DNA from: Paenibacillus_G elgii_A
GTDB lineage: Bacteria; Bacillota; Bacilli; Paenibacillales; NBRC-103111
Assembly (NCBI GenBank): GCA_042219835.1
Contig: JBHJMN010000031.1
Span: forward strand, 1 to 64,000
Direction: 5' to 3'
DNA length: 64,000 bases
Shown: piece by piece, positions 34,147 to 42,235 of the stretch
Layout of the letters: the number at the start of each line of letters is the position of its first letter
Position numbering within the stretch: position 1 is the first letter of the stretch
Made by a program: the position numbers and the translations under genes
The notes under the pieces: model-generated
Told to the model about the DNA's origin: nothing
Database searches by the model: none
Seen by the model: the letters and a program-made list of their open reading frames with translations, nothing else

Positions 34147-34657
34147 AGCTAATCAATATTCCGTATTCCTTCAACGCTTTGCGTCTCCATCCATAGAAAG
34201 TGGATAGGGAGATGCCCAGCTCGCAAGCGATGTCATGCGGCTCGTTTCCATCCAGATAGAGAAATTTGAGTACTTGCGCGTATTCGTGTTTAAAATCGTC
34301 CAGAGCATCCAGGGCATGCTCCATTCGCTCTTTTTGCCGTTCCAGTTCCTGCAGCTCACTTATCCGCGCCAATATCCCCTGATAGCCGTCCGACGTACCC
34401 AACAGCCCTTCCAACAACGCCTTGATTTTCGCCTCCGTGCTTCGCAGCGCTTCCTGGTCTGCGCCGGATGCCAGCAACTTCCGCCACTGCCGGTGCAGGT
34501 CTTGCAGCCGTCCGTCCTGAACAATCGTGCCGAGGCGCATCCCGCCGCTGACAGGGAACTTCTCAAGCATCTTAATTCGTCCGACAAGCCGTTTATATCC
34601 ACGAAGCCGATCTATAGCCATTTTTTCGTAATTTAGTTCGACATTAAGCATCATCAT
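34145..34657 (-). CDS. Phage sigma-like late activator (Xpf/RinA-like)
   Basis: A 170-residue protein. The C-terminus carries a sigma region 4-type helix-turn-helix (LKFLYLDGNEPHDIACELGI followed by SLSTFYGWRRKALKEYG). The middle is coiled coil (ARISELQELERQKERMEHAL). In PBSX, Xpf is a comparable sigma-like factor that switches on the late tail operon. The ATG at 34657 is chosen because GAGGGG lies upstream; the frame extends to 34735. It probably recognises the GTGCTATRATG promoters nearby. Confidence 0.78.
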   Translation of the reverse strand: MMMLNVELNYEKMAIDRLRGYKRLVGRIKMLEKFPVSGGMRLGTIVQDGRLQDLHRQWRKLLASGADQEALRSTEAKIKALLEGLLGTSDGYQGILARISELQELERQKERMEHALDALDDFKHEYAQVLKFLYLDGNEPHDIACELGISLSTFYGWRRKALKEYGILIS

Positions 34658-34731
34658 TCTGGTTTGTTCCCCTCTCGTCATGCTCTGGAAGTATGTCCGA
34701 TCGAACTTACAGTTTAAACTTGCAGCACCGT

Positions 34732-35049
34732 TCACCCGAGCTTTTCCGCCGCGTAGAGCAGCTCGTCAAAATATTTCGTTGGAACGTCCGGCAGCCGTTC
34801 GGCGCCGTAGTGCCGGAGGAGCGCCCGAATTTCACATTGACGTCCGGCTTGAACGAGCCCGGCAAGCTTCGTCCGGAGCATCTCCAAAGTCACCGGTTGA
34901 CATGGTTCCCAAGGCTTCGCTTGCATACTGCAAACCTGCTCCGCCTTGCCACTCTTCGCTGTTTTTTCCGCAACCTGCCGCCGCTCCCTCAAAGGGTTAA
35001 CCGGTTGAGCCACGTTTGCAGATTCAAGGCTTTGGACGTGATTCGTCAT
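34732..35049 (-). CDS. Small phage protein with C-terminal helical domain
   Basis: About 105 residues. A disordered basic first half is followed by VTLEMLRTKLAGLVQAGRQC and LLRHYGAERLPDVPTKYFDE, a short helical domain I know from small Bacillus phage proteins (often misnamed as rRNA-biogenesis Rrp5-like). The start at 35049 is favoured by GGAGG ten bases upstream; longer frames begin at 35070 or 35124. First gene of the minus-strand early unit, opposite xre. Confidence 0.6.
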   Translation of the reverse strand: MTNHVQSLESANVAQPVNPLRERRQVAEKTAKSGKAEQVCSMQAKPWEPCQPVTLEMLRTKLAGLVQAGRQCEIRALLRHYGAERLPDVPTKYFDELLYAAEKLG

Positions 35050-35132
35050 ATTCGAGGCGCCTCCATTCATTAGTATAGCGTTCGCTTTACGAAACCAAGA
35101 ATAAGCTATTAGCTTCAAAAACACAATCTCTT

Positions 35133-35154
35133 AATTCCATCATATAGAGGAATT
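35133..35154. promoter_or_regulatory. Candidate XRE operator
   Basis: Inverted repeat AATTCC-N10-GGAATT overlapping the -10 of the minus-strand early promoter. Good position for a repressor site; no second copy was found. Confidence 0.45.
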
Positions 35155-35180
35155 ATCGCACAAATATATCCATAAAACAA
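35152..35180 (-). promoter_or_regulatory. Early promoter toward the sigma-like factor
   Basis: -35 TTGTTT (35180-35175), 17-nt spacer, -10 GATAAT (35157-35152). It drives the small protein and sigma-like factor genes. Confidence 0.65.
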
Positions 35181-35231
35181 TCTATTTGCTTAATTTTTCT
35201 CCCATTATCTTCATTATCAAGTTGTTTTAGG

Positions 35232-35260
35232 TTGATTTTTAAGCTAAAAGCTGATACAAT
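35232..35260 (+). promoter_or_regulatory. Promoter of xre-immA
   Basis: -35 TTGATT (35232-35237), 17-nt spacer, -10 TACAAT (35255-35260), 50 bp before the xre start and divergent from the early promoter. Confidence 0.75.
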
Positions 35261-35309
35261 GGAAACAAGCGTTCTATTAAAAGCCAGTTCAGAAAAGGTG
35301 AAGTGTCTT

Positions 35310-35756
35310 ATGGGGAATCGGGTGCGGGACATTCGAAAAGCAAGGAATATGGCGGGGACCGTTGTCGCCGAGCTGTTGAACATTACGCCTCAATATTATT
35401 ACGAGATCGAAAGGGGAAAAAAACGGCTGAGCGCCGATATGGCCGGCAAGCTCGCTGCCCATTTTCAAGTGACGACGGATTATCTTCTGGGCTTGTCCGA
35501 CGGGCCTTCACCGAACGTATCGTTCATGGAGGAGAAGCGGGGCACGTCTCCCTTGACACCCAAAGAAGAGAAGGACATCGCCCGGGATCTGGAACGAATG
35601 CTCAGCGATCTCGAGTCCGATGAAGCTCTTGCTTTTCATGGCGAAACCTTGGATGAGGAGAGTAAAGAATTGCTGCGAATATCGCTAGAGAATTCCATGC
35701 GGCTTGCCAAGCAGTTAGCGAAACAGAAGTTTACCCCGAACAAATATCGAAAATAA
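35310..35756 (+). CDS. xre: XRE-family repressor of the tail locus
   Basis: A 148-residue repressor: N-terminal helix-turn-helix (VRDIRKARNMAGTVVAELLN and ITPQYYYEIERGKKRLS), then a linker and helical C-terminus. The ATG at 35310 follows AAGGTGAA; the frame opens 26 codons earlier, inside the promoter. Like Xre of PBSX it is divergent from the activator gene and is followed by an ImmA-type protease, so it should hold the locus silent until damage or another signal. Confidence 0.88.
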   Translation: MGNRVRDIRKARNMAGTVVAELLNITPQYYYEIERGKKRLSADMAGKLAAHFQVTTDYLLGLSDGPSPNVSFMEEKRGTSPLTPKEEKDIARDLERMLSDLESDEALAFHGETLDEESKELLRISLENSMRLAKQLAKQKFTPNKYRK

Positions 35757-35782
35757 AATCGGTACGGGGGTAGATAAAACAG

Positions 35783-36253
35783 ATGCGAAATTCGAAACAA
35801 GCAGCCTTGCAACTGATTAAAAAATACGGAACGAACAACCCTTTCAAAATCGCATCTCAGAAAAACATCCTAGTTCTCTTTGAGCCGCTCGGCAACATTC
35901 TCGGTTACTTCAGCACGTACAAACGCATCCGCTACATCCATATCAACCAAGGCTTGGATAAACCCGGCCAGCGCTTTACGTGCGCGCACGAGCTTGGGCA
36001 CGTGCTCCTTCACCCCAAGGTGAATACGCCTTTCCTTCGTACGAACACGCTCGTTTCGATCGATCGGATCGAGAGCGAAGCCAACCAGTTCGCCGTTGAG
36101 CTGCTGATGCCCGACGAACTCATTCTGGGCGGCATGACGATCTACGAAGCCGCAGCAGCCAGCGGCGTACCGCAGGAAGTGGCGCATTTAAAAAGCCTCC
36201 CGAAGCGGCAGCCCGCCATCTGGAAAGACGAAGACACGCATTTTACCATATAA
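35783..36253 (+). CDS. ImmA/IrrE-type metalloprotease (antirepressor)
   Basis: A 156-residue zinc protease with the HEXXH motif in CAHELGHVLLHP and a downstream ESEANQFAVELLMP segment supplying the third ligand. Proteins of this kind cleave a neighbouring XRE repressor (as ImmA-ImmR of ICEBs1). It lies 26 bp after xre on the same transcript, the expected partner. Confidence 0.92.
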   Translation: MRNSKQAALQLIKKYGTNNPFKIASQKNILVLFEPLGNILGYFSTYKRIRYIHINQGLDKPGQRFTCAHELGHVLLHPKVNTPFLRTNTLVSIDRIESEANQFAVELLMPDELILGGMTIYEAAAASGVPQEVAHLKSLPKRQPAIWKDEDTHFTI

Positions 36254-36273
36254 CGAACGTAAAGCAAAACAGT

Positions 36274-36313
36274 AAGCCGGTACACCTCAGCGTAGGAAAT
36301 CACCGGCTTTTTT
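36274..36313 (+). terminator. Terminator of xre-immA
   Basis: The stem AAGCCGGT/ACCGGCTT (36274-36281 with 36302-36309) is followed by a T run ending at 36313. Confidence 0.85.
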
Positions 36314-36398
36314 CAGTATAATTCCCCCAAAAAACCGCATACAGAAAAGTAGACCGTCCCCTGCGAGAGAACGGTCAATTGTTCGGCTGCTTCCTGTG

Positions 36399-36833
36399 CT
36401 ATGTTAGCTCGAACCCGCAATCCACTTCCAAAAATAAAGCCATTTCGTACATCGCCGCAAGCCGGTTTCGATCGTACGTATCCTTGGACATGCTCAGCCT
36501 GTCACATACCTGCGTATCCGTCGGCGTATTGTGCCGCATATACCGCGTTTCAATGATCGACTGCTGTTTGTCCGGAAGCAGGCTTAGCGCGATTTCCACG
36601 GAATCGCACACATAACTGCGGTGCATCTGCTCATTGACGTTGTACACGGCGATCTGCGCGGTAGGATCGCTTACCGCATTCGTCGCCCCGTGGTACCGCG
36701 GATCGTAGCTGGCGGTAACCCGGGCTTCGCGGCGTTCGAAGCTGCTGTATTTGTAGCTCCGATACAGAGCCAGCCGTTCTTCCATAGCTGCGCGGACGGC
36801 TTTCTTTTGCGCAAGCGTAAGCGTATCGTTCAT
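36399..36833 (-). CDS. ArpU-family transcriptional regulator
   Basis: A 144-residue protein with a C-terminal sigma-4-like helix-turn-helix (LLPDKQQSIIETRYMRHNTP, TDTQVCDRLSMSKDTYDRNR) and the EVDCGFELT-type end typical of ArpU-like late regulators of Gram-positive phages. The ATG at 36833 follows AAAGGTGG; upstream Mets lack ribosome-binding sites. A weak hairpin at 36352-36376 may end it. It is divergent from the second XRE repressor, with operator dyads between them. Confidence 0.85.
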   Translation of the reverse strand: MNDTLTLAQKKAVRAAMEERLALYRSYKYSSFERREARVTASYDPRYHGATNAVSDPTAQIAVYNVNEQMHRSYVCDSVEIALSLLPDKQQSIIETRYMRHNTPTDTQVCDRLSMSKDTYDRNRLAAMYEMALFLEVDCGFELT

Positions 36834-36916
36834 AGCGACCACCTTTCGATTCATCCGAATGGTATTGTTGCTGCGGACAAGCATCCGCAGGCTGCTGTTC
36901 ATCGTTTCTTGTTTTG

Positions 36917-36984
36917 TGTTAGTAACATTATCACACATTCTTGCTATTAGCAACAACATTTCCATTAATATTTACTAATAGCAA
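36917..36984. promoter_or_regulatory. Three operator-like dyads between arpU-like and xre-like genes
   Basis: TGTTAGTAACA (36917-36927), TTGCTATTAGCAA (36941-36953) and TTACTAATAGCAA (36972-36984): the first two are perfect dyads, the third a near copy of the second. Centres are 25 and 31 bp apart. They overlap the plus promoter (-35) and the minus promoter (GATAAT at 36932-36927 with an upstream TG), the layout of a repressor-controlled switch. Confidence 0.65.
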
Positions 36985-36999
36985 GTAAACGTGTATAAT
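36971..36999 (+). promoter_or_regulatory. Promoter of the second XRE gene
   Basis: -35 TTTACT (36971-36976), 17-nt spacer, -10 TATAAT (36994-36999). The -35 lies inside the third dyad, so the repressor may control itself. Confidence 0.7.
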
Positions 37000-37025
37000 A
37001 GAAAAACAAGAAAGGATGTGCACGG

Positions 37026-37697
37026 ATGAACGTTCAGCAATTCGGAGCCTATTTAAAAAGCTTAAGAGAAGCCAAAGGGCTGACGCTTACCCAGTTGGGT
37101 GATCGGATCGGCTACTCGAACCCTTATTTGTCCCAGATCGAAACGGGCAAGAAAAAAAACATGCCCTCGCCCGAGCTGCTGGAGAAGCTGGTCGAACCGC
37201 TGGGCGTCGAGTATGCCGACCTGATGGCGGCCGCCGGTTATCGGAAGCTTGCCGACACCCACAAGTACCGGCAGGCGTTCCAAGACCTGCTCGATATTCT
37301 CGGCATTGACCTCGAAGAGATCGCTCAAGCGCTTCCCAGCATTCCCCGGACGGCCCTCAAACGATTGGAACACGAATATCGCCCGTTCTTCGGCGACGAT
37401 TTTGAGATTACGCCGGACACGCTGCAAGCTTTGCTTCAGCAAGATCCGCCGAAGGTCGAAATTTACAAGCTGATCGGCCAATTGGAAAGCATGGCGGGGC
37501 AGATCCGAACAATAGAAGCGGACGCGGAAAAAACCGATACCCAGACGCTCGAGCATCTGTACGATATCGGCAAGTCGCTCCAATATGTGAGCGGCCTTCA
37601 CTACAACGGCCACCTGCTCACCGATCAAGACCGGGAGCGCATTCTGGGGATGCTCAAGCTGCTGTTCCCGCAATACGAGGAGCAGGCCAACGATTGA
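37026..37697 (+). CDS. XRE-family regulator with long C-terminal domain
   Basis: A 223-residue protein. The N-terminal helix-turn-helix is clear (LREAKGLTLTQLGDRIGYSN and PYLSQIETGKKK). The ~150-residue C-terminus is helical, with DLLDILGIDLEEIAQALPSI, and ends in a helix pair (RERILGMLKLLFPQYEEQ). It is a monocistronic gene divergent from the ArpU-like gene. Probably a second repressor for the tail locus or the remnant of another prophage. Confidence 0.83.
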   Translation: MNVQQFGAYLKSLREAKGLTLTQLGDRIGYSNPYLSQIETGKKKNMPSPELLEKLVEPLGVEYADLMAAAGYRKLADTHKYRQAFQDLLDILGIDLEEIAQALPSIPRTALKRLEHEYRPFFGDDFEITPDTLQALLQQDPPKVEIYKLIGQLESMAGQIRTIEADAEKTDTQTLEHLYDIGKSLQYVSGLHYNGHLLTDQDRERILGMLKLLFPQYEEQAND

Positions 37698-37705
37698 GAA
37701 AGGGC

Positions 37706-38330
37706 CTATAGGTGTTCGCGCTCCAGCAAAGCCCCCTTTTTTCGAAGCTGCAGCTGCACGAACCCGTATACGGATGAAACGAGCAGCACGCAGCCGGAGA
37801 CGATATAAACCAAACGAACGCCGATAACGTCTTTTACGATTCCGATCACGGAAATGGAGAGCATCGAGATGAGCTGGACCAAGATGGACCGGGCTGCCGC
37901 CACTTTAAGCAAGGTATGCTCGTCCGAGCTATTTTGAATCATCGACTCTTGCACCAGATCGCGGATCTGATAAGCCGGCCCCATCAACAGGACGAGCAGC
38001 AGCGCCAGCACTGTTCGATACAAACCGATACAGCAGTGTCAGCACACCGAACAAAGACGCTCCCAGCAGCATACTCATGGTCAGCTTTCCCTGCATCCGG
38101 CGGGAAAGCCGAAGAACGATCAAGCCGCCGACAATGGCGCCTAAATAGTAGCCTCCGTTAATATATCCCCACCAGGCTTCTCCTTCGTGCAAAGCCTCTT
38201 TGACAAAAGTTAACGTGACGGCCCCGATCCAGATCGTGCCGACCCAAGATTCGATCAGATCCATCATGAAGAGCACGCGCAGTCCTTCATGCCTGTAAAG
38301 AATCTTCCAGCCTGCCGTTAGTTCGACCAC
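37706..38330 (-). pseudogene. Broken MFS exporter gene
   Basis: Two overlapping frames cover the C-terminal half of an MFS drug exporter: 37929-38330 (GWKILYRHEGLRVLFMMD, ALHEGEAWWGYINGGYYLGA) and 37706-38023 (LLLVLLMGPAYQIRDLVQES). A frameshift near 38025 separates them, and the whole N-terminal half is missing. The first fragment parallels the intact exporter at 40919 (GWKI, WIGA and WWG-type motifs), so the two are paralogues. The truncated end is about 80 bp from a tRNA gene. Confidence 0.85.
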
Positions 38331-38365
38331 CTGATTTATTATAAATACGTCGGTTCAATAACTGC

Positions 38366-38394
38366 TTGATTTTTCTCTAGTACTGTGCGATAAT
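38366..38394 (+). promoter_or_regulatory. Promoter of tRNA-Gly
   Basis: -35 TTGATT (38366-38371), 17-nt spacer, -10 GATAAT (38389-38394), 17 bp ahead of the tRNA. Confidence 0.75.
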
Positions 38395-38410
38395 TCCAAT
38401 ACAACTTCTT

Positions 38411-38481
38411 GCGGGTGTAGTTCAATGGTAGAACTCCAGCTTCCCAAGCTGGCGGCGTGGGTTCGATTCCCATCACCCGCT
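38411..38481 (+). tRNA. tRNA-Gly (CCC)
   Basis: A complete cloverleaf: acceptor GCGGGTG/CACCCGC (38411-38417 with 38474-38480), D-arm with TTCAATGGTAGAA, anticodon stem CCAGC/GCTGG with loop TTCCCAA (anticodon CCC), T-arm GGGTTCGATTCCC. The CCA end is not encoded. Single tRNA with its own promoter. Confidence 0.95.
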
Positions 38482-38530
38482 TTGTAAGAACTTTTCACAC
38501 TTTGTTTAGTGTTCGGGTGAACCTCATATC

Positions 38531-38575
38531 AAAAAAACAACACACTTACCTTGTGCATAAGGCAGGTGTGTTTTT
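38531..38575. terminator. Bidirectional terminator (tRNA and glycosyltransferase)
   Basis: A 12-bp stem with G-U pairs (38541-38552 with 38559-38570) has T5 on the plus side and a U-rich tail on the minus side. Confidence 0.85.
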
Positions 38576-38581
38576 ACATAC

Positions 38582-39826
38582 TCATGAAATTGTAAAACCT
38601 CCTGCATTGAAACTATTCGTATTAGCAAATTCATTCATTATGACATCGGCAGCCCGCTTATAGCCACCGGCCTGGCGTAAAGATTCGCCGATCACATGAG
38701 CCTGCTGTTTATAAGCGGGATTGCTCAGCACTTCTTCCAAAGCAGCTCTCAAAGCAGCAGGGGTGAGATTATTTTTATCCAAAGCAATGCCCGCTCCCAG
38801 TTCCTCCACCCGCTTCGCCACAAGAGGCTGATCCGAGGTTAATGGAATCATCACCAGAGGCACATTGTAATACAGAGCCTCACTTGTGCTGTTCATTCCT
38901 GCATGGGTAATAAAGGCGTCTGCATGCTGCAGCATTTCCAACTGCGGAACGTAAGGTTTTACAATAAAATTAGCGGGAATCCGATCCTTCAACGGTTCCA
39001 TATCCGTATATTTGCCTGAAGATAAGACGAACGTCACTGGCAAATCCTGAAAAGCATCAAAGCAAAGCTTGTAGAAATCCAAGTCTTTATTTAAAATGGT
39101 CCCCATTGCGATGTAAACCGTCCGATGATGTCGGGTACGCAGCTGTTCGAACGGGAAAGACGGAGCATCTTTACGCGGTACGATCGAAGGACCGACAAAA
39201 ATAAAGCTATCGTCCAGCTTTTCTGCTTGCGGTTGAAAATAGCGGCTTGTATATACGAGCTTTAATCGCCCCGCATGTTTGGAAATCTCAGCCATAGCCG
39301 GGACACGCACTTGTAATTCTTCGGATAATTGCCGCGTCAATTTCATCGTGGCCTCATACAGCTTCTGTACGTCCGCACGGTTCCCATCCAAGCCTTGGTC
39401 TGTCCCCAAAGGTTCTACGAAAGCAAAGGAAGCGATGGAACATACCGCAGGGATTCCCAGCTTTTCTGCGATGATCGTGCCTCCCCAGCCCATCAAGGAG
39501 TCGAAAATCAAATAATCGAACGTTTCATTCGCCGTAACCCGCAGAACTTCCGGGACGATCTTCCGAATAATCCCGCCAACCATCATATAGACGAACTGAT
39601 AGGGATGCTTGTACTCCGCCGGCTTTAACTCCGGATCATGGGAAAAAGCATCTTCGGGAAAAGGATACGTCCGTAACTGTGCTCCGGTTTGTTCAATTCT
39701 GGAACGATACTCCTCCGTGCATACATAGACAACTTCCTCGCCGTTCTCCGTCAACTGCTTTACTAACCCTAGCGTCGGATTAACGTGACCTTCAGCCGGA
39801 GTAATAACAACCAACACACGAGCCAT
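38582..39826 (-). CDS. Macrolide-type UDP-glycosyltransferase (MGT/YjiC-like)
   Basis: A 414-residue GT1-family enzyme that moves sugar from UDP-glucose to small hydrophobic acceptors; relatives glycosylate macrolides and flavonoids. N-terminal VVITPAEGHVNPTLGLVKQL (acceptor domain), C-terminal donor motif with PYVPQLEMLQHADAFITHAG and PLVMIPLTSDQPLVAKRVEE. The ATG at 39826 follows AGAGGTGAA; a GTG three codons earlier is too close to it. It lies between two MFS exporter genes, one broken, so a modify-and-export drug or metabolite module is plausible. Confidence 0.92.
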   Translation of the reverse strand: MARVLVVITPAEGHVNPTLGLVKQLTENGEEVVYVCTEEYRSRIEQTGAQLRTYPFPEDAFSHDPELKPAEYKHPYQFVYMMVGGIIRKIVPEVLRVTANETFDYLIFDSLMGWGGTIIAEKLGIPAVCSIASFAFVEPLGTDQGLDGNRADVQKLYEATMKLTRQLSEELQVRVPAMAEISKHAGRLKLVYTSRYFQPQAEKLDDSFIFVGPSIVPRKDAPSFPFEQLRTRHHRTVYIAMGTILNKDLDFYKLCFDAFQDLPVTFVLSSGKYTDMEPLKDRIPANFIVKPYVPQLEMLQHADAFITHAGMNSTSEALYYNVPLVMIPLTSDQPLVAKRVEELGAGIALDKNNLTPAALRAALEEVLSNPAYKQQAHVIGESLRQAGGYKRAADVIMNEFANTNSFNAGGFTIS

Positions 39827-39957
39827 CTTTTTCACCTCTATATCGATATTCCATTATTACCCTATATATACATTAAATCGATCAATTTGTATAGACTTGA
39901 CAATGAAAAGTTCTTGTTTGAAAAATAGTTGGATAGACCCGTTCTCTTTGGAGGAAA

Positions 39958-40400
39958 ATGATGATCGACACAAAAGTATTCAAAAAACTATTAAAGGAAC
40001 ACTTTGAACCTGTGTTAAGGGATTATGGTTTTAAAGGTTCAGGAGGTAAATACAGGTCTGCACCAACGAATCATTATATTTATACAGTTGTTGTACAAGC
40101 AAGTGTGGTTTGTTATATTTTGAACAGTTTCAGGACTTTCCTTCACCGTTAACGTCAATAACGCTCGAAGACTTAGAGCAAGGTAATCAGAAAGTTAAGG
40201 CTTTAGGTTCAATGACAACTGATATAAGATTGGCTTTAATAATATCGCAAGTATATTTATACGTTGGGAATGGCAGTCAAGCCAAATTATTTGCAGAATG
40301 GGCATTAAAGACAATAGGAAATGGTATAGCTGGCAGGTCTTTAAAACCTATCCTTAAGGATATTATCGAAAAAGCACAAAATGGCAGACACAGCGGCTAA
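39958..40400 (+). pseudogene. Frameshifted DUF4304-like gene
   Basis: A good start (GGAGGAAA then ATG, 39958) opens IDTKVFKKLLKEHFEPVLRD and YGFKGSGGKYRSAPTNHYIY, the beginning of a DUF4304-like protein. The frame then changes near 40105-40120; the remainder continues in another frame (LYFEQFQDFPSPLTSITLED to KPILKDIIEKAQNG). Some middle residues also seem lost, since the joined length is below the usual. Family call is moderate; broken state is clear. Confidence 0.65.
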
Positions 40401-40571
40401 CAAGCATCATCACACGATGGTGCTTTTCTTATACCATATCGCTTGTGGAGCGTTTTCGCATTTTGATGTAAACACTGAATATTCTGCTGACTACTAACGG
40501 AAAATAGGCCAATCACATTTGCGATTGGTCTGTTCTTATGATATGGTTTAATTTGAAAACAAAGGGAAGTC

Positions 40572-40766
40572 ATGGAACTCACATTCCGCACCCCTGAATA
40601 AAAATCGGTAATATTTTATATTCATGCAGTTTAAAACCATTTTAAGGATGAAATATATAATATTTTGCAGTAATTTATAGGTGTTAATACAATTTAAAGT
40701 TATTTTATTGTATAAAACCATAATTTCCTTGAATATTTATAGAAGGGTGCGGAATGTGAGATGGAA
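40572..40766. mobile_element. MITE-like element, 183 bp, with 6-bp target duplication
   Basis: Perfect 16-bp terminal inverted repeats, CTCACATTCCGCACCC at 40578-40593 and its complement at 40745-40760, enclose about 150 bp of very AT-rich DNA without an ORF. The direct repeat ATGGAA flanks both ends (40572-40577 and 40761-40766). This is the structure of a non-autonomous transposable element. No transposase gene with the same ends is in the window. The rest of 40401-40918 holds no recognisable gene. Confidence 0.75.
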
Positions 40767-40918
40767 TACCTTCATGAAGCACTTTAAAATTTTTTACGTC
40801 TTGTGTATTAACGCTTGTTTGGGGGTGTAGCTAAGGCCTCACAAGGAAAGCTCAAGAAGTGGCCTTCCAGTGAAGTAAACTAAGAGCGATAGACAAAAAA
40901 ATTAGAAAAGGAATGCTT

Positions 40919-42160
40919 ATGATTAAGAAATCTTTTTATCTGTTGTGGGGAAGTCAGACTATTTCAAGCATCGCTGACATTATTTATCTAATGACAGTAA
41001 TTTCTTTTGTATTCGGGAACACCAATTCATTGCTGTCCACTGTCATTGTCCCTTTGATTCGATTTTGTTCCCAGGCAATAAGTGGTTTAGTTTTTCCGTT
41101 CGTGGTTTCAAGATTTAGACTGAGCAAAGTTTTGGTCATCGCCCAACTTTCTCAATTCTCCATCTTTTCATGCCTGATGATTTATTATTTTTTTAGCGGA
41201 TCAATCCCTTTAACTATTTTGTTTTTACTTATTTTTTTAATCTCGTTTTTTGACGGATGGGTAAAACCTTGTAGAAATTCCTTGATTCCTCGACTAGCTT
41301 CCAAAGACGCTTTAGTCAAAGTAAATGGATTGGTATCTACTAGCGACCAAATCATCAAATGTTCCAGTTGGGCTTTCAGCGGTGTGTTGGTGATTATGCT
41401 AGGAACATTTAATTCCATGGTTATCGTTTTAGTCGCATTATTTATTGCTATGCTTCTTGCTTTTTGGATCAAGGATCATACTGACATTGACTCCAAGATA
41501 TCCAATGTTAAAGCTTCAAAATGGTCACAATTTGCGGAAGGATGGAAGATCTCTTTTCAGGACAAGAAAACTAGAACCGTTTTTATGGTCGATGCGATCG
41601 ATACAATTGGGGGAACAGCTTGGATTGGCGCTTTTGTGCTGGCCTTTTGCGTTCAAGTCCTCCACAAAGATGAGAGTTGGTGGGGGATGATGAATGGCTC
41701 TTTCTTTGCTGGCTCCATCCTAGGTGGAATGCTTGTAGTTTCAATTTCCAAGTTTTTCAATAATAGAAAGTTCCCTTTAATGTTGTGGGGACTTGGGATT
41801 TACGCTACAATTGCAGCAATATTCGCATTTAACATCAACCCTTTCGTGGCCATGGCGCTGATGTTTTTGATGGGGCTGCCAATACAAGTTACCGCTGTAA
41901 TTCGAAAAACGTTGTTGCAAGAAAATGTCCACGAAGTAAAACTACCCAAGGTCATGTCTTGCCTTGAAGTAGTAAACAATGTAGTTTTTAGCGCTTCATT
42001 GCTTTCTCTTGGATGGGTGGCAGATACTTTCGGCATTACGGTAATATATGTAATAGCTGCTGTAGCTACTTTAGTGTCAGTAGCGATTGGAATATTGGCG
42101 AGATCAAATTTTATAGAACAAAAAACAGAAGCTCTCCAACGCGAGGCTATGAGGTATTGA
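40919..42160 (+). CDS. MFS exporter (macrolide-efflux-like)
   Basis: A 413-residue membrane protein with about 12 transmembrane segments (for example MIYYFFSGSIPLTILFLLIF), of the 12-TM drug-efflux MFS type. RPR-like loop: IPRLASKDALVKVNGLVSTS. The ATG at 40919 is preferred because AAAGGA is correctly spaced; the ATG at 40913 touches it. AT-rich codon use, unlike the flanking GC-rich genes, suggests horizontal acquisition. Paralogue of the broken gene at 37706. An inverted repeat (AAGGCC...GGCCTT, about 40832-40866) lies in its leader. Confidence 0.88.
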   Translation: MIKKSFYLLWGSQTISSIADIIYLMTVISFVFGNTNSLLSTVIVPLIRFCSQAISGLVFPFVVSRFRLSKVLVIAQLSQFSIFSCLMIYYFFSGSIPLTILFLLIFLISFFDGWVKPCRNSLIPRLASKDALVKVNGLVSTSDQIIKCSSWAFSGVLVIMLGTFNSMVIVLVALFIAMLLAFWIKDHTDIDSKISNVKASKWSQFAEGWKISFQDKKTRTVFMVDAIDTIGGTAWIGAFVLAFCVQVLHKDESWWGMMNGSFFAGSILGGMLVVSISKFFNNRKFPLMLWGLGIYATIAAIFAFNINPFVAMALMFLMGLPIQVTAVIRKTLLQENVHEVKLPKVMSCLEVVNNVVFSASLLSLGWVADTFGITVIYVIAAVATLVSVAIGILARSNFIEQKTEALQREAMRY

Positions 42161-42191
42161 ATAATAAACCAAATACATATGTTGAAGCAGT

Positions 42192-42235
42192 AAGAAAAAC
42201 AAAACCAGCACTTCGCTCAATGGCTAGGTGCTGGT
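42192..42235. terminator. Terminator between MFS gene and lepB
   Basis: The stem 42202-42210 with 42227-42235 has a strong U-rich tail on the minus strand (lepB side) and a weak one on the plus strand. Confidence 0.8.
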
